64,000 bases of DNA, from positions 3,794,001-3,858,000 of the forward strand of contig NZ_CP125377.1 of assembly GCF_034008315.1 (NCBI RefSeq), written 5' to 3'. Under the pieces are notes generated by a model. It saw nothing but the letters and a program-made list of their open reading frames with translations. It was not told the DNA's origin and did not search any database. The position numbers and the translations under genes were made by a program. This DNA comes from Pseudomonas sp. P8_241. Lineage in GTDB: Bacteria; Pseudomonadota; Gammaproteobacteria; Pseudomonadales; Pseudomonadaceae. Shown here piece after piece: positions 27,703 through 35,715 of this stretch. Every line of letters starts with the position of its first letter. The stretch's first letter is position 1.

Positions 27703-28113
27703 ATGAACGTTGTTCGCTATTGTGCTGCCCCTTTTGCTGTCCTGGCCCTGATGGTTTGCACATCGGTGTCTGCCCATGACCCCTCCGAAAAGGTCACGGT
27801 ATTACAGGACGAAATGCTGAAAAACGCCCCCGGTAAAAAAGCCCTGATGATCGAGGTCGACTACGCGCCTGGCCAGTCTTCCATCGCCCACAAACACGAA
27901 GGCACGGCCATGGCCTATGTCATTTCGGGGGAAATCGTTTCCCAGGTGAAGGGTGAGCAAGCGAAAACCTACAAGGCCGGTGAGTACTGGTATGAACCCG
28001 CCGGTTCGGAACACCTGGTGTCGAAAAATGCCAGCGCGACCAAACCCGCCAAGTTGCTGGTATTCATGGTGTTGGCGCCTGATGAGAAAGTACTGATCCC
28101 TTTGGAAAACTAA
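27703..28113 (+). CDS. Exported cupin-domain protein
   Basis: A 136-residue protein with a signal peptide (VVRYCAAPFAVLALMVCTSVSAHD) and a single cupin barrel. Metal-ligand candidates are in SIAHKHEGTAMAYVISGE (two His and Glu) and the second motif YEPAGSEHLVSKN. Size and layout match small periplasmic Cupin_2 proteins of unknown substrate. It is followed by a hairpin terminator, so it is probably monocistronic. Confidence 0.85.
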   Translation: MNVVRYCAAPFAVLALMVCTSVSAHDPSEKVTVLQDEMLKNAPGKKALMIEVDYAPGQSSIAHKHEGTAMAYVISGEIVSQVKGEQAKTYKAGEYWYEPAGSEHLVSKNASATKPAKLLVFMVLAPDEKVLIPLEN

Positions 28114-28141
28114 TGCCTGGACGTACAGCGATAAATAAAAC

Positions 28142-28170
28142 AGTCCGATTCAGCGATTCGGGCTTTTTTA
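28142..28170 (+). terminator. Terminator after the cupin gene
   Basis: A 7-bp stem (AGTCCGA / TCGGGCT, one G-U pair) with a 9-nt loop is followed directly by a run of T. Confidence 0.75.
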
Positions 28171-28343
28171 TTTCTTCATGTCATTAACCAACAACTATTA
28201 AATCAAACAAAACTATTGACCACCTGACGAGAGTCGATATTGGCTATTTTATTCAAGCCGTCAAGGTTTAGTCTGGAAGTCAACGCCGGCCAACTCCGGC
28301 AACTTAAAACTTTCGACTCAAGTTGTTTCACGGGAGAAACACC

Positions 28344-29051
28344 ATGAAACTTGCACTTGCCAGTACGTTGACGATATCTGCCTTGCTAATCGGCTGCTCG
28401 GTCCCCACGGCACCGACCGCGGTCTCTTCCCTCGACGGCATCTTCACTGAACCGGTCGGCCGTAGTGGCGCCAGGCACATACCCAATGGCAGCGACGTCT
28501 CGCTAGGTGTTGTCTACAGCAGCGATACCCAGACCAATCGAGCCTATCTACAGGACTATCGAGCAAACGCTGGCACCGGATTCGGCCAGAGCCTGCTGGT
28601 GCAGCCGATCCATGACGCCTACGTGGCCACGTCCAATCCTGACTTCGCGGTTGAAGGCGTCAAGGCCTCCTTGCAGCGTCAGTTCGGCTCGGTCACGGTC
28701 TACCCGGACATGCAAAGTCTCAGGGCAGCCAGGCCGGATGTCGTAGCAATCATTGATACACGCAGTCAACTCATGACGTCGCGCAGCTCCGATATCGAGT
28801 CAAAAGTCAGTGCAGACTTTTACGACAAGAATTTCAATTACATGGGCACAGCCCAAGGCTACGATGCAAAAGCACTTAGCCCCGTGTGGGCAGACTATAA
28901 ACGCAGCGAAGAGATCGTTGCGGACATTAACGAACAACAGGATGTTCAAGTTCGAGCACTGCAAAAGTTTGACCAGTCGCTCAGTATTTTATTGACCAGG
29001 CCGACAACTAATATATCAATGAACACTGAACAAACTTCAGTCAATAAATAA
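28344..29051 (+). CDS. Hypothetical lipoprotein
   Basis: A 235-residue protein with a lipoprotein signal peptide: MKLALASTLTISALLIGC-S, lipidation at C18. The mature part has GVVYSSDTQTNRAYLQ, LLVQPIHDAYVATSNPDFAVEGVKASLQRQFGSVTVYPDM and VVAIIDTRSQLM, then a C-terminal low-complexity tail. It looks like a CsgG/DUF-type envelope lipoprotein, but I do not recognise the family firmly. CGGGAGAAACACC precedes the ATG at 28344. It converges with gdhB at a shared terminator. Confidence 0.7.
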   Translation: MKLALASTLTISALLIGCSVPTAPTAVSSLDGIFTEPVGRSGARHIPNGSDVSLGVVYSSDTQTNRAYLQDYRANAGTGFGQSLLVQPIHDAYVATSNPDFAVEGVKASLQRQFGSVTVYPDMQSLRAARPDVVAIIDTRSQLMTSRSSDIESKVSADFYDKNFNYMGTAQGYDAKALSPVWADYKRSEEIVADINEQQDVQVRALQKFDQSLSILLTRPTTNISMNTEQTSVNK

Positions 29052-29068
29052 TCGGGCGTTGCAGATTC

Positions 29069-29096
29069 CCTCATCGCAAGCAGGCTCGCTCCTACA
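29069..29096. repeat. Single REP arm
   Basis: CATCGCAAGCAGGCTCGCTCCTACA, a solitary REP without an inverted partner, between the lipoprotein gene and the terminator. Confidence 0.75.
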
Positions 29097-29170
29097 GTGG
29101 ATCTTCAGCGCACAAAAAATTCCTGCTCGCGCAGAGGCGCTTTCAAACATCATCAAATCTCGAGGCAAAA

Positions 29171-29198
29171 AAAACCCGCATCTCTCGATGCGGGTTTT
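29171..29198. terminator. Bidirectional terminator, lipoprotein gene / gdhB
   Basis: A perfect 12-bp stem (AAAACCCGCATC / GATGCGGGTTTT) with loop TCTC is flanked by A and T runs on both sides. It serves both converging genes. Confidence 0.92.
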
Positions 29199-29214
29199 TT
29201 CATTCAACGCCTGA

Positions 29215-32200
29215 TCAGGCAGCCGGTTCCAGCTCGGCGGCGACAGCCGCAGGCACTACCGCCTGCCCGCTCAACGCCAGATCCAGCAATTCACGGTTGG
29301 CGACCGCGTACATGGCGTAGTCCGTGCCGCTCGCAGCACGGATTTCCACCAGCATCGCGCGCCAGCGCTCGATCATGCTGTCGTGCTGCGCCATCCACAG
29401 GGAGAGGCGTGTTTCCACGTCCTGGGTGCCGTCGCCCTGTTGCAGGACCGAGATGGTGATCGCGCGTTGTTGCCAGTCGACGTCATCGCGGAACGCTTCA
29501 CGTGCCAGGGCTTGCCAGTTGTTTTCAACCGGCAGAGCGCTGATCTGTTGCAGGTACCAGGTGATGTCCAGCGCGCTGCCTACGGCGAAGTAAGCCTTCG
29601 CTACGTCGGCGGCGTTCTGCCCGGTCACGTCGGACGCCTCGATGATCGGCAGCAAGGTGTACAGGTGAGTGGTGCCTGCAACCATGCGCGCCAGCAACTC
29701 AGGCACGCCAGCGGCGACGTAAGCCTGATATCGGGTCTGCCAGCCTTCGCGGGTCGGACCTTCCAGAAGTTCGTCGAGCTTGAGACCCAGTGCTGCCAGA
29801 TGCGGACCGAAGTGAGCGACGTCACGGGCAGCATTCTGCTCGTTGCGACGGGTACGCAGGAACCAGCGCGTGGCGCGACGGCCCAGACGCATCAGCTCGT
29901 CCATCAGCTCCAGTTGCACGTCGGCGGAGACCTGGTAGTCCAGGGCTTCGATCTGACGGAACCAGTGCGGGAGATGGAAAATGTCACGCACGATCACATA
30001 AGCACCGGCCACGTTCGCCGGGCTCATGCCGGTCGACTCTTTGAGGCGCTGAACGAAGGTGATGCCCATGTGGTTGACCAGATCGTTGGCGATCTGGGTG
30101 CTGACGATTTCGCGTTTCAGACGGTGACGGCGCATGGCCGCGGAGAACTTGCTCACCAGGGTCGGCGGGAAAGCGGTTTCCATGTCACGGGTCAGGTAGT
30201 CGTCGTCCGGCACCAGGGAGCCCAGCAACTGCTCCTTGAGGTCGATCTTGCTATACGAGATCAACACCGACAATTCGGCACGGGTCAGGCCATGGCCTTC
30301 GGCGATGCGTTCGTTGATGGCGTCTTCAGCCGGCAGGAACTCGATGGCGCGATCCAGCTTGCCGCGGCCTTCCAGGTCGTTCATCAGACGCTTGTATTCG
30401 GCAATCCGCGGCAAAGCACGGCGAGCTGCCAAGGACAGGGCTTGAGTCTGCTTGTAGTTGTTGCCCAGCACCAGACCACCGACTTCGTCGGTCATGCTCG
30501 CCAGCAACTCATTACGCTGCTTGGCGGTCATGTCGCCGGCCTGAACCACTTCGTTCAGCAGGATCTTGATGTTCACTTCGTGGTCGGAGCAGTCCACGCC
30601 ACCGGCGTTGTCGATGAAGTCGGTGTTGGAACCGCCGCCATTGAGACCGAATTCCACACGACCCAGTTGGGTCATGCCGAGGTTACCGCCCTCGCCCACG
30701 ACTTTGCAGCGCAGTTCGTTGCCGTTCACGCGCAGTGCATCGTTGGCCTTGTCGCCGACATCGGCGTGGCTTTCGCTGCTCGCCTTGACGTAAGTACCGA
30801 TACCGCCGTTCCACAACAGATCCACAGGTGCCTTGAGCAAGGCATTGAGCAGTTCGGTCGGGGTCAGTTTGTCGGCCTTGATGTCGAAGCGCTCTTGCAT
30901 CTGCGGGGAAATCGCAATGCTCTTGGCGCTACGGGAGAAGATGCCGCCACCTTCGGACATGAGGCTGGTGTCGTAATCCGACCACGCCGAACGTGGCAGA
31001 TCGAACAGACGCTGGCGCTCGGCGAAGCTGCTGGCAGGCTCAGGGTTGGGGTCGATGAAGATGTGCAGGTGGTTGAACGCTGCGACCAGCTTCAGCTTGT
31101 CGGACATCAACAGGCCGTTACCGAACACGTCACCGGCCATGTCGCCGACGCCCACGACAGTGATGCTGTCTTCCTGGACATTGATGCCACGCTCGCGGAA
31201 GTGGCGTTGAACGCCAACCCACGCGCCCTTGGCGGTGATGCCCATTTTCTTGTGGTCGTAACCGGCCGAACCACCGGACGCAAACGCGTCGCCCAGCCAG
31301 AAGCCGTAGTCGATGGCAATGCCATTGGCGATGTCGGAGAAGGTTGCAGTGCCCTTGTCCGCCGCAACGACCAGGTACGGGTCATCGTCGTCATGACGCA
31401 CGACGTTGGCCGGCGGAACCAGCGCGCCATCTTTCAGGTTGTCGGTGATGTCCAACAGACCGGAAATGAAGATGCGGTAGCAGGCAATGCCCTCGGCCGC
31501 AATCTCGTCACGGCTGCCGCCCAGTGGCAGGCGACGCGGCAGGAAGCCGCCCTTCGCACCCACCGGCACGATGACCGAGTTCTTCACTTGCTGGGCTTTT
31601 ACCAGGCCCAGGACTTCGGTACGGAAGTCTTCTTCACGGTCGGACCAGCGCAGGCCACCACGCGCGACGTTGCCGAAGCGCAGGTGCACGCCTTCGACGC
31701 GTGGCGAATAAACGAAGATTTCAAACTTCGGAACAGGCTTCGGCAGCTCGGGAATCAAGTGCGGGTTGAACTTGAAGCTGAAGTACGACTTGTTATGGCC
31801 GTTTGCATCGGTCTGGTAGAAGTTGGTGCGCAGGGTCGCTTTGATCAGATCAAGATAGCGACGCAGGATACGGTCTTCGTTCAGCACCTGGACATCGTCC
31901 AGAGCGGTCAGAATTGCGTGTTCCAGACGTTGTTCGAGGTCGTCGCTGCTTAGCTTGCGTGCCAGGTAGAAACGGGTCTTGAACAACCGGGTCAGCTCGC
32001 GAGCGATGTCGGTGTGGTTGTTCAGGGTGCTGGCGATGTAGCCCAGGTCGAAGCCCAGACGAATCTGCTTCATGTAGCGGGCGTAGGCACGCAGCAACGC
32101 CACGTCGCGCCATGGCAGGCCGGCAGTCAGCACCAGACGGTTGAATGCATCGTTCTCGGCATCGCCACGCACGATGTGGACGAAGGCGTCCTGCAGCGTG

Positions 32201-34101
32201 TCGTTGAGTTGCTGGATGTCGAGTTCCAGGCCTTCGGCGGCCGTAAATGCAAAATCGTGAATCCAGAACTCGCGACCGTTGGTGTGACGCAGGCGGTACG
32301 GGAACTCACCCAGCACGCGCAGGCCGAGGTTTTCCAGGATCGGCAGCACGTCGGACAGCGCCAGCGGGGTATCGGCGTGGTACAGCTTGCAATGCAACTC
32401 ACGCTGACCGGACACCTGGCCCAGCGGCTGATAGAAACTCATCACCAGCGGATTTTTTTCGTTGAGGCTCAGCAGGTGCTGCATGTCGACCACGGCCGAA
32501 TGCGCTGCGAAACGCTCGCGGTAACCGGCCGGGAAGCCTTTCGGAAAGTCAGCGAGTACGTTGGTGCCGTGGGCTTCGCCGAAGCTTTCGACGGTCAGCG
32601 CTGCGTAATCGTCCTGCCAGCTGCGGCAGGCCTGCACCACTTCACGCTCGAGCAGCAGCGGGTCGATATCGATGCGGTTTTTCGGGTCGACACGCAGGAT
32701 CAACTGCACGCGGGCCAGCACGGACTCGGAGAAGAACGTCCAGAACTCGCAGTCCGAAGCTTTCAGGCGATCCATCAGCACTTGCTGGATCTTCTGGCGC
32801 ACTTCGGTGGAATAAATATCACGCGGCACATAGGCCAGGCAGTAGCAGAAGCGGCCGTACGGGTCTTTGCGCAGGAATACCCGGATCTTGTTGCGTTCCT
32901 GGATCTGCACGATCGACATCACGGTGCTGAACAGCTCGTCAACCGGTGTCTGGAACAGGTCGTCGCGGGGCAGCACTTCGAGCACCTGCGCCAGTTCCTT
33001 GCCCAGGTGAGCCTTGGACTGGAAGCCGGAACGGTGTTCGATCTCCTCGACCTTGCGACGGATGAACGGAATGACCCGCACGCTCTCGCCATACACCGAC
33101 GAGGTGTACAGGCCCATGAAACGGCATTCCTTGATGACCTTGCCGTCAGCGTCGATTTCACGGATCGACACGTAGTCCGGGTAAGCCGGTCGATGTACGC
33201 GGCTTGGGTGTGCGGCCTTGGCGAACGACAGCAGGGTCGGTTCGCGCAGGTAGTTCACGGCATAGTCTTCGATGCGCAGGTCATCGTAGGTCAGGCCGGC
33301 ACGCAGCAATTTGGTCAGGCCGAGGAAGGAGTCCTTGTCGTAGACGATGTGACCGCCATCGGCCTCGTCACTGACCACAAACTCTTCGTAGCCGAGGAAT
33401 GTGAAGTGGTTGCCCACCAGCCATTCCAGGAAACTCTTGATCTCGCTCTTTTCGTCGGCATCGACGGAAAACTGGCTGTTGTCCAGTTTGGTCAGGATTT
33501 CCTGGACCTTGGCCTTCATCGGCTCGAAATCGCCCACCGCAACGCGGACTTCGCCGAGCACTTGCTCCAGCTCTTTGGTCAGCACGTTCAATTCGGCGGT
33601 ATTGGCGCAACGATCGATTTCCAGGTACATCAACGACTCTTGCAGGATGTCGTCGCCCTGGGTGCCTTTGGGCAGGATTTCCAGCAACTCGCCCTTGCTG
33701 CCGCGACGCACGCTCAGCACGGTGGTCTGCAGGGTATGGATGCTGTAGCCGCGGCGGTTCAGCTCGGTACGTACCGAGTCCACCAGAAATGGCAGGTCGT
33801 GGTGCAGCACTTCGACCGCGGTGTGGGTCGACTGCCAGCCATGACGCTCGTAATCGGGGTTGTAGACGCGCACTTGCGGTTGCGCGTGATCGAAGCGCTC
33901 AAGCAAGCGCCACGCAGAAAGGGTACAGCCAGCGAGGTCGGATAACCGACGTTGGGTCAACTCATCCAGGGAAATGATGCCGAAGAATTGTTCAGCGAAC
34001 AGCGCCACTTGTGGCAGTGCCTGTTCACTGATGTGCTGCGCCAGTGCCGCTTGCAGTTGGTGCTGGAAGTCGGCTTTGCTGGCTGCGGTGAAGAACGCCA
34101 T
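29215..34101 (-). CDS. gdhB: NAD-dependent glutamate dehydrogenase, 180-kDa class
   Basis: A 1628-residue enzyme converting glutamate and NAD+ to 2-oxoglutarate, ammonia and NADH. Length and sequence match the large NAD-GDH class known from Pseudomonas aeruginosa. The long N-terminal ACT-like regulatory region includes HHDLPFLVDSVRTELNRRGYSIH. The catalytic core has LRFGNVARGGLRWSDREEDFRTEVLGLVKAQQVKN followed by VPVGAKGGF, and a nucleotide-binding part with VGVGDMAGDVFGNG and EGGNLGMTQLGR. The start is the ATG at 34101 (MAFFTAASKADFQ) with GGAG upstream; the frame continues to 34149 without family sequence. Two very long plus-strand ORFs lie opposite and are codon-bias shadows. The leader is structured (see 34152-34212). 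Confidence 0.95.
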   Translation of the reverse strand: MAFFTAASKADFQHQLQAALAQHISEQALPQVALFAEQFFGIISLDELTQRRLSDLAGCTLSAWRLLERFDHAQPQVRVYNPDYERHGWQSTHTAVEVLHHDLPFLVDSVRTELNRRGYSIHTLQTTVLSVRRGSKGELLEILPKGTQGDDILQESLMYLEIDRCANTAELNVLTKELEQVLGEVRVAVGDFEPMKAKVQEILTKLDNSQFSVDADEKSEIKSFLEWLVGNHFTFLGYEEFVVSDEADGGHIVYDKDSFLGLTKLLRAGLTYDDLRIEDYAVNYLREPTLLSFAKAAHPSRVHRPAYPDYVSIREIDADGKVIKECRFMGLYTSSVYGESVRVIPFIRRKVEEIEHRSGFQSKAHLGKELAQVLEVLPRDDLFQTPVDELFSTVMSIVQIQERNKIRVFLRKDPYGRFCYCLAYVPRDIYSTEVRQKIQQVLMDRLKASDCEFWTFFSESVLARVQLILRVDPKNRIDIDPLLLEREVVQACRSWQDDYAALTVESFGEAHGTNVLADFPKGFPAGYRERFAAHSAVVDMQHLLSLNEKNPLVMSFYQPLGQVSGQRELHCKLYHADTPLALSDVLPILENLGLRVLGEFPYRLRHTNGREFWIHDFAFTAAEGLELDIQQLNDTLQDAFVHIVRGDAENDAFNRLVLTAGLPWRDVALLRAYARYMKQIRLGFDLGYIASTLNNHTDIARELTRLFKTRFYLARKLSSDDLEQRLEHAILTALDDVQVLNEDRILRRYLDLIKATLRTNFYQTDANGHNKSYFSFKFNPHLIPELPKPVPKFEIFVYSPRVEGVHLRFGNVARGGLRWSDREEDFRTEVLGLVKAQQVKNSVIVPVGAKGGFLPRRLPLGGSRDEIAAEGIACYRIFISGLLDITDNLKDGALVPPANVVRHDDDDPYLVVAADKGTATFSDIANGIAIDYGFWLGDAFASGGSAGYDHKKMGITAKGAWVGVQRHFRERGINVQEDSITVVGVGDMAGDVFGNGLLMSDKLKLVAAFNHLHIFIDPNPEPASSFAERQRLFDLPRSAWSDYDTSLMSEGGGIFSRSAKSIAISPQMQERFDIKADKLTPTELLNALLKAPVDLLWNGGIGTYVKASSESHADVGDKANDALRVNGNELRCKVVGEGGNLGMTQLGRVEFGLNGGGSNTDFIDNAGGVDCSDHEVNIKILLNEVVQAGDMTAKQRNELLASMTDEVGGLVLGNNYKQTQALSLAARRALPRIAEYKRLMNDLEGRGKLDRAIEFLPAEDAINERIAEGHGLTRAELSVLISYSKIDLKEQLLGSLVPDDDYLTRDMETAFPPTLVSKFSAAMRRHRLKREIVSTQIANDLVNHMGITFVQRLKESTGMSPANVAGAYVIVRDIFHLPHWFRQIEALDYQVSADVQLELMDELMRLGRRATRWFLRTRRNEQNAARDVAHFGPHLAALGLKLDELLEGPTREGWQTRYQAYVAAGVPELLARMVAGTTHLYTLLPIIEASDVTGQNAADVAKAYFAVGSALDITWYLQQISALPVENNWQALAREAFRDDVDWQQRAITISVLQQGDGTQDVETRLSLWMAQHDSMIERWRAMLVEIRAASGTDYAMYAVANRELLDLALSGQAVVPAAVAAELEPAA

Positions 34102-34604
34102 CTGTGGTACTCCGCTTGGGCTTGTTATTGATGGAAGCGTCGCGTGCAAAACCCCTGTTCGGGGCTACCCGTCACCCTGTTCCTGATTCTCGGGCAGAGG
34201 AAACAGGGTGACTGGGGGGTGAAGCTGGACGGGACACTCGGGTCACATTCACCTTCCGTGAATGAGCATCTGCAAAAACGACTGGGCTGCGAACAGCGCA
34301 ATGCCTTTACGGGTGCTCATCCGTTGCGCAGCTTAACCAGAGCGGCAAGGCCTGTGCTTGCGGTGCTGCGACATATTCGGTCATCGGTACGCAGCTCAAG
34401 GCGTACGCCTCGAACAACACTAGCATTCGCACAGAAAAACGACGGTTTTCCGTCCGGATTTACGGGACGTACGTACCAGAAATGAGCAGTAACACATCCA
34501 GTGTTCGCGACAGGGTCTCTGACAGGCAGACGAGCAGAAAATTGCGCGCACTGGCAGAATCGCAGCTATTGCCATTACCCAATTCAGCAAGCCAGGAATT
34601 CCCC
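34102..34604. promoter_or_regulatory. gdhB leader and promoter region with two hairpins
   Basis: A 500-bp region between divergent genes. Near gdhB it contains a perfect 11-bp inverted repeat (GTCACCCTGTT at 34171, AACAGGGTGAC at 34202) with a 20-nt loop. Next, on the gdhB side, is a short stem (CCCC/GGGG around 34152-34164) followed on the minus strand by TTTTGC. Read as gdhB leader RNA this resembles a large hairpin then a terminator-like hairpin. The rest (34213-34604) shows no feature I can name. Confidence 0.45.
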
Positions 34605-34961
34605 ATGAAAATGAAAACCGCCCTCTTGATCGTCAACCCGTGCGATGACGAAGAAGACAACATGGCCATGGTCTGCTGCCACAGCGACCAGGGCGAGATG
34701 TTCCTGATGAGCCGTTACCCGGACGAGGACGAGCTGGAAATCACCCTCGACGGCGAACCTTCGACCCTTGATGGCGTGAAAATCACCCTCAGCCCTTCCT
34801 TGCTGAAGATTGAAATTGCGGCGGCGGATGCCGATGCGTTGAATGGAGATGACGTGCTGGAGATCACCTTTGATGCTGACATGGTGGATCTGGCTGAAGT
34901 GGAAGAAACCTTGCAGAACATTCTGAAAGGGACTGGGACGTATATCAGCCAGCTGGCCTGA
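34605..34961 (+). CDS. Small acidic conserved hypothetical protein
   Basis: A 118-residue, strongly acidic protein (MKMKTALLIVNPCDDEEDNMAMVCCHSDQGEMFLMSRYPDEDELEITLDGEP). It is predicted beta-rich, with no signal or membrane segment. AGGAATTCCCC precedes the ATG at 34605; the frame extending to 34482 is not supported. I recognise it only as a conserved Pseudomonas-type hypothetical. It is transcribed divergently from gdhB. Confidence 0.7.
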   Translation: MKMKTALLIVNPCDDEEDNMAMVCCHSDQGEMFLMSRYPDEDELEITLDGEPSTLDGVKITLSPSLLKIEIAAADADALNGDDVLEITFDADMVDLAEVEETLQNILKGTGTYISQLA

Positions 34962-34965
34962 CAGA

Positions 34966-35044
34966 CCGCTTTCGCTGGCAAGCCAGCTCCTACCGTCGAT
35001 TTGCATCGCATTAGACCCGTAGGAGCAGGCTTGCCAACAAAGGT
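34966..35044. repeat. REPIN
   Basis: Arms CGCTGGCAAGCCAGCTCCTAC and GTAGGAGCAGGCTTGCCAAC around a ~35-nt spacer. It marks the left border of the AT-rich segment that follows. Confidence 0.85.
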
Positions 35045-35083
35045 GCCCGCGAGATCCCTTCATCACTTCCCCTAAATATACGG

Positions 35084-35284
35084 ATGCCCGTAAGTACGGA
35101 CTACATTCCGCTTCCTTCCCAGTACAAAACTAAACACTCCATCCCATTGAATCAAAAACAAAAAAAAACGATACAACAACACAATCAGAAAATTGACGAC
35201 TTTCATCCTACATCCCGCCAAGAGTGGGCCTACATCGGCTTAGGAAGTGATGAACTGTCCGCACCACAAACTCACTGCTATTAA
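35084..35284 (+). CDS. Unrecognised small ORF in an AT-rich segment
   Basis: A 66-residue frame (MPVSTDYIPLPSQYKTKHSIPL, then a Lys/Gln-rich middle and the end GLGSDELSAPQTHCY). Base composition is clearly more AT-rich than the surroundings. The ribosome site is weak. It ends 8 bp before the next frame and lies upstream of an ABC exporter, so it could be a small peptide substrate or a fragment. I found no motif of a known peptide class. Confidence 0.35.
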   Translation: MPVSTDYIPLPSQYKTKHSIPLNQKQKKTIQQHNQKIDDFHPTSRQEWAYIGLGSDELSAPQTHCY

Positions 35285-35292
35285 TTAATCAC

Positions 35293-35715
35293 TTGCGAAA
35301 AAAAGCCATAACAGAACAATTTCAAGTCGACGCACTTTATGACGACACACAAGAAGCCAAAGACAGAAAAGCACTAAACCTTCTAGCGAATTCAAAAATA
35401 TTACGATGCCTTATCGACCTGAACCCCGTAAAAAACCTGAGACTTCCAATGCTGGACCTCCCTCTCAGAGCTTACGTAGCAAGTGTTCCTTCGCAACTAG
35501 ACGCGCTGAGACAAAATCTATTGGCGACCAACAGGACCATTTACCACAGAGTCGTCACTCAATACGCTGATGACGGCATTGTCTGCCAGGCTTATATTCC
35601 TGGCCTTGAACGCTTCAACATCATAAGAAATGGGAGCTTGGTCGCCCCACAACGAATCCTACGCCAACCTCGAAACCCACTTGCTTTTCAGGCAACCCAT
35701 GCAGACCATTATTAG
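35293..35715 (+). CDS. Unrecognised protein upstream of an ABC exporter
   Basis: A 140-residue frame with a TTG start (LRKKAITEQFQVDALYDDTQEAKDRKALNLLANSKILRC). The open frame extends back to 35254 without an ATG. The ending reads YADDGIVCQAYIPGLERFNIIRNGSLVAPQ and looks protein-like. The AT-rich composition matches the previous ORF and suggests transfer. Its 3' end overlaps the exporter start by 17 nt, implying co-translation. I cannot assign a family; it may be the remainder of a longer gene. Confidence 0.5.
   Translation: MRKKAITEQFQVDALYDDTQEAKDRKALNLLANSKILRCLIDLNPVKNLRLPMLDLPLRAYVASVPSQLDALRQNLLATNRTIYHRVVTQYADDGIVCQAYIPGLERFNIIRNGSLVAPQRILRQPRNPLAFQATHADHY

Noticed and set aside
29383..33945. 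Two long plus-strand open frames (856 and 643 codons) opposite gdhB
   Set aside because: They are antisense to a clear NAD-GDH and arise from its strong third-position GC bias; no family features or ribosome sites.
35084..35284. Lasso-peptide or similar RiPP precursor
   Set aside because: No acceptor Asp/Glu at the needed distance from a core Gly, and no cyclase or leader peptidase genes nearby.
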